Shown here: piece by piece, positions 45,501 to 57,782 of the stretch | Layout: each line of letters opens with the position of its first letter | How positions within the stretch are numbered: the first letter of the stretch is position 1 | Assembly (NCBI GenBank): GCA_024516035.1 | Contig: CM044966.1 | Location: 15,762,346 to 15,826,345, forward strand | Origin: Bactericera cockerelli | Lineage: Eukaryota > Arthropoda > Insecta > Hemiptera > Triozidae | DNA: 64,000 bases | Direction of reading: 5' to 3' | Made by a program: the position numbers and the translations under genes | The notes under the pieces: generated by a model | Seen by the model: the letters and a program-made list of their open reading frames with translations, nothing else | The model's database searches: none | Told to the model about the DNA's origin: nothing

Positions 45501-48112
45501 AAGGGTTCACCTTCATCTGCGACAAGTTGTCGCATGGTTCTCTGCGCTAGATATGGCGAACAAGAAAACCCATAAGTAACCGTGTTCAATTCAAATTCGA
45601 TAAGTGGATCATCAGGAGAATCTCGCCAAAAAATATGCTGATATTTACGATGTTCTTTGTCGACCAAAATACCCCGATACATTTGCTTCACATCAGCACA
45701 GACTGCCACTCGATGCAAACGGAAATTTAAAATGATGTCTGGAATATCTCGTTGTAGTTTTGGTCCAATCATCAGGCATTCATTTAACGAGAGACCCTTA
45801 TCATCCTTAACCGAGGAGTCAAAAACCACGCGCAGCTTAGTAGTGGAACTGGATTCCTTAATGACGCAGTGGTGCGGGATCACGTATGGAGAGGGTTGCG
45901 GAGCTACGTTGAGATGACCCAACTCCAAATATTCGTGGACAAACTTTTTATACTCGGCAAAAAGTTGCGGTTGTCTATGCAAGCGGGATTCTAACGATAA
46001 AAACCGTTTCAAAGCAGCGTCTCTAGTAGACCCTGCAGCGGGAACACTCTCCTTAAAGGGCAAACAAACAGAATAAGAGCCATCGGGTTCACGATTCGTG
46101 GTGTCCTCATAGTACTTCTCACATCTCAAGTCTTCCGGATTCTCGAACTTCCTCTCTGAAACTTCTTCAACCTCCCAGAAACGCTTAATAACGGCATCCA
46201 GAGATTTTTCAGGCGATTCAGAACGAACAAACAACGAGTTCTGCGTTGACACTTCATCAGCTACCGGAACCTTCCCCATGAGGACCCATCCAAAAATCGT
46301 GTTGACCGCGACTGGTTCACCCTGTATAATTGTGGGACCCTTGGTAATCAAAATATGTGGGTATAAATCAGCTCCAAGCAGAAAATCTATTCTACTAGAT
46401 TTATGAAAATCACAATCAGCTAGCGAAATGGACGAATACTGCTCTTTCACACTAGATGGCAAGTTCACTGATGGTAAGTCCGAAGAAATTTTGGACAGAA
46501 CAACAGCTTCTGTAGATACTTCTGGTGTCATAATCAGAGATGGTATCAACTTGCAAAAAACATTACCTTTACTTTGCAGGGTATGCTCATTACCAATACC
46601 TGAGATATTGGTGCGGGATGACGTGTATTTTAAACCAAGTTTTTGAACAAAGCTGGCGCTGATACAACTAATTTGAGAACCAGGGTCAATTACTAGACGA
46701 ATAGATTGATAATTTCCACATGAATCTTGAATCCGCGCCTGAGCGGTAGCTAGTAAGACAGTAGACTTCTCACTAGCGTAACAAGTAGCGGTAGCGGCAA
46801 AGCGGGAGGAAGTAGCGATTCCTGCAGGCGGGATAGCGGGCGGTTTTACAAAATGAAGTAATGTATGATGGGATCCACTCTGACACTTTGAACATCGCGA
46901 CCTAGACTTACAGTCAGATAAAATATGGTTCCCTAAACAATTAAAACATTTCCTGAGGGACTTCACGATTTCGTATCGCTTAGTCGCCTCAGCAGCCTGA
47001 AACGAAGAACAATTAAACAAGCGGTGATCTCCCTTGCAATGAGGACAAGAAGAAGACGCAGCGGGCGGAACGTTCGGCTGAGCGGTAGAAACCAAAGTAT
47101 GGCGGGTGGATCTGAAAGAACTAGGTTGGTGCGAAGCGGGGATTTTCTTTTGCACCGAAGCATGCGGTTGTCGATCTGCATCACTGCTAATCTCTAGAAT
47201 GTGACATTGCTTCTGCACAAAAGTCATTAACTGTTCAAAGGTCGGGATATCACTTACATCAAATTCAGATTCAAAACGCTGACGTGTATCTACATCAAGA
47301 GCACGTAGCGCTAAATGCATTGCGAAATAATCCGCAGGCTGAGTCAGTTCGAGAGCTGTATAAGCGTTGAATGTGGTTTGAAAACATTCATAAAATTTTC
47401 TTAGATTTTCTAAAGAGTTGGAATTTATTTGGCGGAAAGAAAATATTTTGTTGAGATAAAAGGCCCCTAAATTACGCTTATTTTGATACCTGTCAACAAT
47501 GGTTTTGTAAGCTATCTCATAATTAGCGGGAGAAAGCTGTAGACACTCGATAAGAGATAACGCGGTACCAGTAAGAAAAGTTTTTAAGTACTGAAGCTTT
47601 TCTGTATTAGAAAGAGAACCATTGATATGTATCGTTGAGTTGAACAACGCGTAAAAGTTTGGCCACTCATGCAATTCCCCACTGAACACAGGAATTTCAA
47701 GTTTGGGTAAACGAGGTGCCGGCGGCGTCGGCACACTAACCGGCGGCGGCGTGGCTGCGGGTACCTGACTAGTAATAGCCAACTCAGCTAGTTTCTCACT
47801 AGAAGTTTTAAATTTATTTAGCCTAGCTGTAGCCTTTACACTGTAATAAAGATCCTCAAAAGTAGTTGTCTGTTGAGCTGACGCTTTCTGTGTTGTCTCA
47901 TCTGACATCTTCATACACTGAGCATGAATACCACATTGCACAGTCTCATAATCGGAATAATGCTCATCGATTTTATCGTACCTAACTAGAAACGACGCTA
48001 GCTTTTCCTTACTTGAGAGGTCTGAGGAGGAGTCGAACAGCGATTGCATGCGAGAAAATATCTTCTCTCTACGATAGAGAAGGCTGTTTAACCTATCTTC
48101 ATCTACACCCAT
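45500..48112 (-). pseudogene. BEL gag, protease and first part of RT
   Basis: ATG at 48112-48110 opens a frame of about 870 codons. Seen in it: an N-terminal gag region with KLEIPVFSGELHEWPNFY near residue 135; zinc-knuckle-like clusters CPHCKGDH (about 354) and CFNCLGNH..CSKCQSGSHH (about 386-415); the aspartic protease site LVIDPGSQIS (about 473); and RT with KLRVVFDSSVKDDKGLSLNE (about 765) and VCADVKQMY. A one-base change near 45500-45506, just before the YVDD catalytic box, breaks the frame. Confidence 0.92.
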
Positions 48113-48994
48113 GTTTTATAGATAGATAGCAAAAAACTGGTAAATATAAAATTAATAAACAAAAAAAATTAATTTGAGCGGAGAGTAATAAACCTCTGCA
48201 GCGGTAATACAAGAAGGCGGTAAATAATAATTATGGCGATCAATGATCAAGCCAAATAAGAGCAGGTAAAATAGCAAAAATCAAAAACGAAGAACTACAA
48301 GACACAAACATGCATGCCCAAATGACTTACGTGCGTCCATCCAGAGTACCTACGCTAGAACTTACTGATAATTATGTATGATACTTAGGTAATTGAACTT
48401 AAAATCACTTCAGATTATAACTATTGAAAATCAAATGGTTAAGTAAGTAGGTAGGTTACTTTATGTATTTATGCACTTATTTTAATAAACTTTAGATGAA
48501 ATTAATAAAAAAAATTAATTTATGGCAATTCCATGTACTTTCACGAAAGAAACACAATTAAACCCACCTTAAGTAGTTACAATTAACATTAAATTTTAAA
48601 TTAATCTAGCGGTTATACTGAAAGAAAAAAATATAATTATATTTAAGCGGAAAATGGTAAAGCGGAAAGCCTGAATTAATTTAGGGTTAGCGATAAAACT
48701 TAAAGAAACTTGAAAAGTATCGCGAACAAAATCGTGCGACAGCGGTTTACCAAAAAAAATATTTAAAGAATGCGGTTTAACGAAAGCGGTTTCACAAAGG
48801 CGGTTCAACAAAAAGCGGTTTTACTAACAAAAAGATACATAAAACGAAAACGGGCACACCTCCCTAAACAGAAAATCTTTTGAACGGAACGCGAAATCGA
48901 AAAAACGTAAAGCGGAAAGCGGAAAAAACGAGAAAAAAAGAACAATTAACCCCCCAAAAATTCGCGATTCTAATTTGGACCGAATGACCAATTT
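48113..48994 (-). other. BEL 5' leader
   Basis: About 880 bp between 5' LTR and ATG, rich in AGCGG/GCGGTTT motifs on the plus strand; presumably untranslated leader. Confidence 0.7.
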
Positions 48995-49247
48995 TGTTCG
49001 ATAGCAGGAAGGGACACGGAGGACTGTAAAAGCCGTGGCCTTTGACTAGTTGGTTTTCATGAGCAGTGGACTAAATAATTATGAGGGGGCTATTGGTTCC
49101 GTTCACTTACGTGTTACTGGTCGAGGTGTACTGAAGGCAGGCTCTCGATGTTGGAAGCTGGTAGTTCGAGAGCCTGCTCCAACGAAGTTGAGGCTTGTTT
49201 TCGACTTTACATACAGGGTGTTAGATTAGGATATACAGTGTGTAACA
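48995..49247 (-). repeat. BEL 5' LTR
   Basis: 253 bp copy of the LTR at the upstream end of the minus-strand element; it should carry the promoter. Confidence 0.95.
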
Positions 49248-49259
49248 ATACCTAACGAG

Positions 49260-50300
49260 TTTGAGTATGTTAAATAGGCCAATCATAACAATTATAAATT
49301 CATTTTTCGAGAAATGTGGAATGATTTTCACTGTGTATGTGCAAGGACATCGAAAAAAATTGTTTTTTCTCTTTCGAAAAACTGTTTTTTCTCTTTCGAA
49401 AAACTGTTTTTTTCCCTGCAGTTCCGCAGCTCTTTAGCACCAGCCGCGTCTGTTAGACACGGTCAGTAAAGTAGGTCCTAACCTCCTACCTTATCTGACT
49501 CCAGTTCAGAATTTGCAATTACAACACAATTGTCAACTGTAAGACTCTGTGAACAATTAGGTACTTTAGCTGTATGAATCACGGATGTATGAATCACTTG
49601 CAGCTGGGATGAATGAGTCTAGGTACCTCCTGAGTGTACGCAGTAGGCTCTAGGTGTGTCTAGATAACTCAACTACTCATCCAGTAGTAGTCAACTTGGC
49701 CTAGTGGTTGGGTGGAAGAGACTGACGCAGTCAATAACCTCGCCCTCTAGTTTTTTTAAACAAGATTTGTGCTTTATTCGTACATCATTATTTCATTACA
49801 ATGTTTTGAATAACAATAACATAATAAATATATAAATACGTAAAATTAATCAAATTAATAAAATAATTACGAGTATGGACTTATATTATCACACTAAGGT
49901 ACCAGGGGAACCAGGCACCTTGTTTTGTTACGACATAAACAACCCAAACGCTAAAAGTGCATTCAAAAGTTGCTAACTTCTAGCTCTTTACCAGCAGGCG
50001 CGGACGGTGGGAAAATGTTTTGGGGTTCTTGCAACATAAACTGGACTAAAATCGGACTTATTATTTATAGGGTCGCTTTTTCCTGAACACGAAATAGTAA
50101 TAATGTGCCCAAAAAGTTTGGGTTTGTTTACCATGCCAATCATAATAATTATGCATTAATTAATCTAGAAATGTGTGATAATTTTCACTGTGTACGAGCT
50201 TGACTTGAGAAAATCCTCTCTTTTTCGTCTGGGGGTGCTGCAGTTCCACAGCTCCTTAACACCAGCCGCCCCTGTTACCTACTATGGTAAACTATGAAAC
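49260..50300. repeat. two diverged copies of an unknown repeat around a LINE tail
   Basis: 49265-49470 and 50105-50280 share GCCAATCATAA, GATTTTCACTGTGTA, GCAGTTCC.CAGCTC and CACCAGCCGC. Between them 49707-49752 encodes GWVEETDAVNNLAL then stop on the plus strand, like the LINE tails elsewhere, followed by an AT-rich 3' end. Confidence 0.6.
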
Positions 50301-50510
50301 AACACCGTCGTTATATGACCATACAATCCATAGAGTATGCAGTTGAAAGCGACCTTACACCCCCAAAAAAGGTTCCTAAAGTTCAGCCATTGTCCGTGAT
50401 GTGTGCAACTGTGCATGTTGTGTTTTTCTCTTTAAACAAGAGCGCGTTTTGAATTGTGTGGCTATTTTACTCGTTTAAATGTCAATGTTTCTAATAATGA
50501 AATGCCAGCC

Positions 50511-50760
50511 TTCCTGGCGTAACGGTTGTGACTACTACCCGTAGTCCAGAGATTCTGAGTTCGATCCCTGGTCGGAGCAGATTTTTTACACAGAAAATTC
50601 TGTTCCCTCCGTACATATGAGGCTGGCATTTCCAGCTTTACCCAGGCTGGGTGAGGTTAATGTGGGTAGCTGGTACGGTTCCCAGCGAATGGAGATTAAA
50701 ACCCCTGTCCTAATCAAGGACGTTAAATCAAATATAATCGTTGGCGTTATGAAAAATGTG
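50511..50760 (+). mobile_element. SINE-D
   Basis: TTCCTGGCGTAACGGTTGTG head with GAGTTCGATCCCTGG, shared body CAGGCTGGGTGAGGTTAATG and CCAGCGAATGGAGATTAAAA. Confidence 0.86.
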
Positions 50761-51056
50761 CCAAAACCAACCAATCTCAACCATGAGGTTGAACAACGTC
50801 GACCCTGCTTAAGCGGGATAAGATAGAATAAAAGAAGAAGAATGTCAATGTTTCTAACTCTTCTTAGATCTACTAGGTACTGTATCTATTAATGCCCGTT
50901 GACATTGACATCTGATGAACCAATCACAGAAATACCTATAGTACCAGGAATTGAAATGAACGCCATATTAGTTAGACATATTTATGTTAGTAATTACCTA
51001 CTGTACATGGATGTATCCTTGTATTCCTTGTACCTACATTCCATACACATACAGAT

Positions 51057-51272
51057 CATACTGGTAGTTAAGTGATTAACGCGCTAGTCTGGTAATCCAG
51101 GTAGCGTAGGGATCCGTTGGTTCGAATCCCACCCAGAGCATGAATTTTCTCTCATTAATTTAAGTTTGTGACCACATAATAATAAGACTCTGAGGGTTAG
51201 GTGGTAGAAAATGCTTTGAGCATTAACCTCGCCTGGTGGTTACCTTCCACTAGAAAGCATTATTATTATTAA
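51057..51272 (+). mobile_element. SINE-B, full length
   Basis: ACTGGTAGTTAAGTGATTAA head, GGTTCGAATCCCACC, body to TTACCTTCCACTAGAAAGC and (ATT)n. Confidence 0.87.
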
Positions 51273-51299
51273 TTTGTTTTCTTTTTACTCTGATAATGC

Positions 51300-51462
51300 C
51301 GCCACTGGTCGTTACTCAAATAAGTGACTTTTAGTCACGAGGTATGAGTGGACCCCGAACACCCAAGTAGAGAGCAGAAAAAATCATGCCCCGCTGGGGA
51401 TCAAACCCAGGTCACCGCGCGTGCAATGCCTAGTGCGCTAACTCACTCTGCCACGGTGACTA
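51300..51462 (-). mobile_element. SINE-A, 3'-truncated
   Basis: Minus-strand head GTCACCGTGGCAGAGTGAGT with GGGTTTGATCCCC; the copy ends in the body at GCCACTGGTC. Confidence 0.84.
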
Positions 51463-51809
51463 CTTACTATACGGACATTACGGTCTATGATTCAGCAATT
51501 TCCCACAGTTCTGGTTACAAATGACAAACGGATAATTAATTCTTATGTATGAACATACCACTCACAGCTATAGATCCATTCATATAGATTCCGAAAGCAC
51601 TATAAAAAATATAGGTCTATCACTGCACATTGGAATTTATTAAGGACCGGTTTACAAGCCAGCCCTATATTTGGTACCAGTTACAAACCAGTAGACCAGT
51701 CCTATATTTGGTACCAGTTACAAACCAGTAGAGCAGGCCTATATTTGGGTCTACACGATGATGACTTTTATTGTTATCATTGATAAATACTTTATTAAAA
51801 GGACATATT

Positions 51810-52115
51810 AGTAGTCACTGTGGCAGAGTGAGTTAGCGCGCTAGGCATTGCACACATGGTGACCTGGGTTCGATTCCCAGCGGTGTAGGAATTTTTCTGC
51901 TCTGTACTTGGATGTTCGGGGTCCACTCATACCTCGTGAGGAAAAATGGGTAGATGCTTTGATGTGAAGCAGCGACCAGTGGCAGTGGCTGAATCATAGG
52001 CAAAAAAATACAAGATATTGTAAATTAAAGTGGTAAAGTCCTATGATTCTGCGCTACCCACTAAATTGGTGACAAAATAACACAAATAAAAAGCATTATT
52101 GTTATTATTATTAAT
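51810..52115 (+). mobile_element. SINE-A, full length
   Basis: Close to the 738 and 32056 copies, with 10-bp direct repeats AGGACATATT at 51800-51809 and 52116-52125. Confidence 0.93.
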
Positions 52116-52252
52116 AGGACATATTTATATGTGTGTGTCTCCTATATGTGTGCAAAATTTCGTCGATATCCATTCAGTAGTTTCTGAGATTTGCGCGTAA
52201 CAAGGAATGCTTTTACCAGACTGGACTAGAATGAATTGGGAAGGAAGAGAGA

Positions 52253-52253
<1 letters not shown>

Positions 52254-52300
<47 letters not shown>
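52254..52300. repeat. (GA)n microsatellite
   Basis: About 23 GA units. Confidence 0.96.
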
Positions 52301-52302
<2 letters not shown>

Positions 52303-52516
52303 CTTACATGTTCGTTCACAGGGATCAAACAGGTGTGCCGGCGAAAGTTTCTTATCCCAAGGCCAAGTTCTCCAGGGTCCGTTTATGCAAATAAGAAATT
52401 CGTCAATTCAAATTAAGGTCTATTAACACAAACTGGAAATTCAGAGAAATACATTGATTAGGGAAAAAGTCACCGTCCGGTTGCAAGAAAGTATTATTTT
52501 TTTATTTTATTTTTTT

Positions 52517-52685
52517 AAAGATGAGTGTTTCACAGCTTTTTTTAGTTCGTAACCACGAAACAGGAGCTACTGTAGACGCTAGTGGTCTGTGTTCTAGCTT
52601 GCCCATTCTGTAGTATGCCTCCCCTCTGATGGGCGAGAAGTGACATAAAACTTGTCACTTCTCGCCCATATTTTGGGGAAAAAAG
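52517..52685 (-). mobile_element. SINE-H body fragment
   Basis: AAAGATGAGTGTTTCACAGC to GGGCGAGAAGTGACATAA; head missing. A short inverted copy of TGTCACTTCTCGCCCATA follows. Confidence 0.8.
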
Positions 52686-52851
52686 AGGAGTGACACAGTA
52701 CTAGCAAAAAAAACAATCTTTATTTGGATTATATGGGATATTTAATACAAAAAAGTAGGTTTTTTTTTATTAAAGGCTTTTGTTTTTTAATTACTTTATT
52801 ATCAGAAAAATCAGAGGGTTAAAAAAAAGTAAAAAAAAAAAAAATGTATAC

Positions 52852-53242
52852 AGGGTGTTTCTGAAAAGTGTGCCTTTATTTAAACCACGTGTTTTATGGA
52901 CCATTTAAGGGGGGTCAAGTCTATAACAAAAAAGGCGAAAATGCTTTCTATTTTCTTTCAGTTAAACCTCCTGTGACCGCCCCTGAGAGTGCAATGACCT
53001 CGATTTCCACATCAAAATAACGGCGTCATCTTGTATTGGGAGTCGATTTTTTTCCGCGCTTCAAAAACTCTAACACTAACAGGTAAGGCGTAATTCAAAA
53101 TCTTAGACTTTTTTAAAGAATCTTTAGAGTATATCTCCCTTATGAAGCACTTTCGACCAACTTGTTATTGACTTGACCCACCCTAAAATGGTCCATATAA
53201 CAAGTGGTTAAAATAAAAGGACACTTTTCTGAACCACCCTGC
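52852..53242. mobile_element. MITE with ~30-bp inverted ends
   Basis: CAGGGTGTTTCTGAAAAGTG on the left mirrors CACTTTTCTGAACCACCCTG on the right; subterminal GGACCATTTAA / GGTCCATATAA pairs extend the inversion. TA precedes the left end; the right flank is CA, so the target duplication is not clear. Confidence 0.72.
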
Positions 53243-53515
53243 ATAAATACCTAAATATAAAAACACTTGGAATTTTCAATGAAGAGAAATTTTTATTGAG
53301 GAAAGGTTGGTTGATGTTTGAAGCGAGTATTATTTATTTAAAAAAAAAGATTCATTTATTAAAGGCTTATTATTTAATGTACTTCCTTATTCAAAAAAGT
53401 AAGATACTTTCATTGATAATTTGTAAATACCTATAAATATTTTCAGTGAAGAAAAAATCATTGATTAAGGAAATAAGTTGATTTTTGAAGGGAGTATTAT
53501 TTAATAAAAAAAAGG

Positions 53516-53665
53516 GTTAATGGTTAAGTCTTTTATTCCAAAAAGGTTAATGTATTAAAGGCTTTTATTAAAAAGGTTAATTAAATAAAGGCTTTTATTA
53601 AAAAAGGTTAATGAATTAAAGACTTTTATTAAAAAGGTTAATGAATTAAAGGCTTTTATTAATTA
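53516..53665. repeat. ~31-bp minisatellite
   Basis: Four to five copies of AAAGGTTAATGAATTAAAGG CTTTTATTAAA; looser versions occur back to 52765. Confidence 0.85.
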
Positions 53666-53904
53666 ACCACTTTACTAATTACCGGTAGGTACTTTAGACG
53701 ATTCAAGAAAAGGTTTACTGAGCAATACGTGACACAGAGAATATCTTAACATTTCCTATGAAATCTGTTATCGGTGACTAACCACCAACTTACTGTAGAT
53801 ACCTATATTGAAAGAGTGATTCTGTGTAAAATACACAAATGTAAAACACAGGTCAAGTTTCTAAAATCAAAAACTCATTTTTGTCCCTTGATATTTAAGG
53901 CGGC

Positions 53905-54012
53905 ATTAATAGACGTTTTTGTAATAACTCTGTGGCGCTAACTCACGGATTGCGTACTGTGTAAGATTGGAAAAATCAACGCTTAGAAATTACTTGTGAT
54001 ATAGAATTTGTC
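53905..54012. repeat. dispersed repeat, see 18915
   Basis: GTTTTTGTAATAACTCTGTG to GTGATATAGAATT matches 18915-19020. Confidence 0.7.
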
Positions 54013-54176
54013 TAGTATTTCGCTCTAAATTTTTAATCGTCTCTTTAATTCTTTTTTTCTGAAGGGTCCCTCATAATTATATCTCAACACCATAATTATG
54101 TCAAATAAATAAAACATTATGTATTTTAAAATTACTGATATAAAAAAAGTTAATTGCCGGTAATAAAAAAAAAAAA

Positions 54177-54330
54177 AAATGCGTCTTTGGGCGCTGAATG
54201 CACCAATTCTCGCAGGATCACCGAAGCTAAGAACATCGAAGACAAGCAGCGAAGTGAGGACTTCGTGGCATTCCGGCCCAATACAAGCTGGGTGAGGTTA
54301 ATGTGGGTAGCAGGTTTGTGTTCCCAAAAC
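54177..54330 (+). mobile_element. 5S-rRNA-derived SINE, truncated
   Basis: GCGCTGAATGCACCAATTCT, GATCACCGAAGCTAAGAAC as in 5S rRNA, then body AGCTGGGTGAGGTTAATGTG; ends after CAGGTTTGTG. Confidence 0.78.
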
Positions 54331-54366
54331 ATTTGTCTTTTAAAATTACTGAGATAAAAAGTTAAT

Positions 54367-54600
54367 TCAAAACGTCGATAGCGCGTTGAATGCACCGGTT
54401 CTCGTAGGATTACCGATGTTAAGCAACGTCCAGCGAAGTGAATACTTTGTGATGCTGGCATTCCGGCCCAACCCAAGCTGGGTGAGGTTAATGTGGGAAG
54501 CAGGTTTGTGAGTTTCCTGCAAATGGAGGGCAACACTCCCGTCGTGGTAATGTACGTATATATGACCATGTAAATGATAGCAACACGACGTTAAAAACCA
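54367..54600 (+). mobile_element. 5S-rRNA-derived SINE, full length
   Basis: GCGTTGAATGCACCGGTTCT, GATTACCGATGTTAAGCAAC, then body AGCTGGGTGAGGTTAATGTG, CCTGCAAATGGAGGGCAACA and the CGACGTTAAAAACC end. Lies directly after another copy. Confidence 0.84.
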
Positions 54601-54898
54601 TGTTTCATTTTCTTTTTTTTCTTCTTCTCTTTTTTACAAGTTCACGAGTTAGGCTTATTTTTACATTAGAACACTAAAAATTATACATTCGTACTAAACA
54701 CTTATGGCTAGAATTAAGTTTCAGCACAAGATTTTCATCTCTTGCAGGGTATACATTATCCCTGTGAAAAATTTATGATATTATAAATAAACATCATTAT
54801 TGTCTGTTTATGAAATTTATTAATTGTTACTATTCTATCCTAATTGTTAATTTAGATTATTTTAAATAATATCCAACTTAACAAGAAATACCTAATAA

Positions 54899-55070
54899 AT
54901 GTTGACCCAGCACCTGATTGGGAAGTATTGTGTCACTTCTCGCCCATCAGAGGAGAGGCATACTACGGGATGGGCAGGCTACAACACAGACCACACGCGT
55001 CTACAGTATAGCTCCTGTTTCATGGCTACGAAATAAAAAAGGCTTTGAAACACTCATCTTTAAATAAATA
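54899..55070 (+). mobile_element. SINE-H body fragment
   Basis: GTTGACCCAGCACCTGATTG to AAACACTCATCTTTAAATAA, opposite in orientation to the other five copies. Confidence 0.82.
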
Positions 55071-55427
55071 AAAAAAATCGAATAATCATAAACTCATTTT
55101 TTTCCTTTGATATTTAATTTCTAATCGTGTCTTTAATTTTTTACTGACGGGTCATTCATAATTACATGTGAAGACCATTTGTGAGAAAAAAAAACACCTG
55201 AGTCAACACTTGGCGTGACGCACTGCCTCGATATTTTCCATACCTCGCTACTCACTACATCGAGAGAGCAAAGCAAGATAATGTCAAGTATCAAAAGAGT
55301 TACTGGCCTTATCAGTGAATTGATAAGGGAGAGAGAGATAGATATATTTACTCGTATGATAGATAGGTAGATACTTTTTGGCATTCGTGAGAAGAGTGAG
55401 AGAGATAAGTGATTTTTAATTGATGAG

Positions 55428-55533
<106 letters not shown>

Positions 55534-55597
55534 TATTGACTTTTCAATGCGCATCAATGTAGAATTCACAATATTTTTTTGGAATTCTACACATTAA

Positions 55598-55672
55598 CTT
55601 GCGGGACTTGAACCACCGACCTCCAGGTTACAAGTCCGCCACCTTATCGATCAAGCTACTGAGGTAGCTTAA
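55598..55672 (-). mobile_element. SINE-G head fragment
   Basis: Minus strand CAGTAGCTTGATCGATAAGG with GGTTCAAGTCCCG. 55673-56080 is AT-rich without features. Confidence 0.8.
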
Positions 55673-56080
55673 ATTTGTTCAATAAATTATAATAATAAGA
55701 ATATTACCTCCACAACCCTGACTGAATCAACATTAATGTGGACAGTGTTTCAGTAGAATGTAAAAGAGTTACAAGAGTACACACATTGTCATGTAGACCT
55801 GTGTGACCGTCATAATATAGGTACCTGTAAAAGTGATGAAATATATAATAAAAATAATGCTTCGTTTAGACATGAAAAAAGAACAAGATAGAATAAAATA
55901 CTTAAACCAATATCACTTCTTGATGTTTATTTGTACAACTTTTGTGTTAAAAAAATAAATACTCTGCTAAGTAACAAAATCTGACAAAATACAAACTATC
56001 TAATACTGCGCAAGAGAAAGAAAAAAAATACATTTTGTACTCCTCTTTCAATAAACATAAAATAAGAATTCATTCTAATC

Positions 56081-56396
56081 AATTGAACAAGTTAAATAAA
56101 ATTAAGTAAATTAGTAGTTTAAAGTTATCATATTTGTAATGATACAAATGAAAAATTTCAACTGGTCTTCAACGTCAAGTGAAGACCAGTGGAAATTTTT
56201 CATTTGTATCATTATGAAGCTACTTGACAAAGTATCCTTGTTGGAGAATTATATCATATTTGTGTTAATCACTTTCATGATATCACAACTACTCAAACTC
56301 GCTTGACTAAATTTTCGCTGAAACAGGGACTTGAACCACCGACCTCCAGGTTACAAGTCCACCGCCTTATCGATCAAGCTACTGAGGTCGGTTCAT
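56081..56396 (-). mobile_element. SINE-G, full length, with hairpin insert
   Basis: Head at the right end (CTCAGTAGCTTGATCGATAA on the minus strand, GGTTCAAGTCCCTG), tail ending CTTGTTCAATTGATTA. A 114-bp insertion sits at 56138-56251. Confidence 0.85.
56138..56251. other. insertion carrying a near-perfect hairpin
   Basis: Arms 56138-56170 and 56181-56213 (AATGATACAAATGAAAAATT / AATTTTTCATTTGTATCATT at the base) pair over 33 bp with one mismatch and a 10-nt loop. The insert is flanked by 12-bp direct repeats TATCATATTTGT (56126-56137 and 56252-56263). pre-miRNA-like in size, but no expression evidence. Confidence 0.75.
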
Positions 56397-56849
56397 AAGA
56401 ATTAAGTAAGGTTGTTGTGAGGAAAATATCATTGAGTAAAAAGTAATGGAGGAACTCGTAATGCATCTAACCTGTCACAAAAACAAACTGATAGCAACTA
56501 TCCAGTATGGCTACCATTATTATATTTAAAAACACGCTAAACTAAAGAAGAAGAAAAATTAATTTGTTTTTGTTGTGATTTCTTCTGTGTTTCAGCTATC
56601 CAGAATGGTCGATATTATGTGATAGGTTCATTACCCATTTAATAAATAAAGTACCAATAACAACAATAGAGCAATTTAATTTCATTTCATTTCATTTTAA
56701 AATTGTATAAAAGTTTTATCCGTCGTGATTCGTGAAATATAATAGTTATATCTTCCAAGGAATTTACACAAAAAAGGGAAATAAAAAATAAACAAAAGAT
56801 TGCTTATGATATTTATAGTACCTATATTATTAGGTAAGGATAACTTTAA

Positions 56850-57044
56850 AAATAATAATAATTGCACTCTTAAGCGGAAGGTAACCACCAGGCGAGGTTA
56901 ACGCTCAAATTATTTTCTACCACCTAACCCTCAGAGACTTATTATCATGTGGTAACATACTCAATTTAATGAGGAAAAATTCATGCACTGGGTGGGATTC
57001 GAACCAACGGATCCCTACTTGGATTACCAGACTAGCGCGTTATT
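56850..57044 (-). mobile_element. SINE-B
   Basis: TTGCACTCTTAAGCGGAAGG to GGATTACCAGACTAGCGCGT; head cut short. 57045-57370 is AT-rich, without features. Confidence 0.83.
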
Positions 57045-57371
57045 ATAAAATAAAAAAATTGAGGGTTCTACTCAAAACGCTTCAGTATTTGTTCGTTGAA
57101 AAAATTATAAAAAAATCCATAACACAGTACATTTTTCTACATTAATCAATACTTTGGTGTTTTTACGTACATAAAAAATAGATAAAACAAATAATTGTGT
57201 ATAAAAAATGTTTCATACAAGTAACATTACAATTATATTTATAAAAAAAACTTACGTCGAAATAGTGAGAATACAGTCAGTGAAAGAGTTCATGTACATA
57301 TATTTTGTACACAGTGTATTTACATAAAAAAGCTCAGTTTACATAATGTTATGTACAATATATAAAACGAA

Positions 57372-57540
57372 CGTGTTCGGATAGATCAGTGGTCAAGGCG
57401 TCGATCTAGTAATCCAGAGGTCGCGGGTTCAATTCCAACCCGGGACACGACAAGTTATTTACTCATTTGGGATTTTGGCGACATAATAATACGTTTTGGG
57501 CTTACTGCTGAAATTTTGGGACTCATTAGGCTAGGATCCC
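57372..57540 (+). mobile_element. SINE-C, diverged
   Basis: GATAGATCAGTGGTCAAGGC, GGTTCAATTCCAACCCGGGA, body TAATACGTTTTGGGCTTACT. Confidence 0.8.
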
Positions 57541-57595
57541 ATTGAGTGCAACAATTTGGCCCGCAATGTTTTGCAACATTTGAAGCGTTGCAGAG

Positions 57596-57704
57596 CTCAA
57601 ATTGATGAGGAAAAATTCATGCACTGGGTGGTATTCGAACCAAGGGATCCCTACGCTACCTGGATTACCAGACTAGCGCGTTAACCACTTGACTACCAGT
57701 GCAC
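57596..57704 (-). mobile_element. SINE-B head half
   Basis: TGATGAGGAAAAATTCATGC to AACCACTTGACTACCAGTGC. Confidence 0.84.
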
Positions 57705-57716
57705 TTAACTCGGGAC

Positions 57717-57772
57717 TTGAACCACCGACAGGTTTTAAGTTACCGCCTTATCGATCAAGTTACTGAGGACAG
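57717..57772 (-). mobile_element. SINE-G head fragment
   Basis: GGGACTTGAACCACCGAC and CCTTATCGATCAAGTTACTG, with an internal deletion. Confidence 0.7.
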
Positions 57773-57782
57773 TATAAATAAT

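Larger units (their letters stand above)
42398..49247 (-). mobile_element. BEL/Pao LTR retrotransposon, full length
   Basis: 6.85 kb element on the minus strand with two 253-bp LTRs, TG...CA ends, a 5-bp target duplication ATACC (42393-42397 and 49248-49252), one long gag-pol frame and no env. The domain order protease, RT, RNase H, integrase and the gag type place it in BEL/Pao. Just inside the 5' LTR (about 48993-48970) is a candidate primer-binding region TTGGTCATTCGGTCC; a purine/G-rich TTTTGGGTGGGCGG tract precedes the 3' LTR. The two LTRs read identical, so insertion was recent. Confidence 0.95.

Noticed and set aside
42398..49247. Endogenous retrovirus
   Set aside because: BEL/Pao domain order and no env-like frame between integrase and the 3' LTR.
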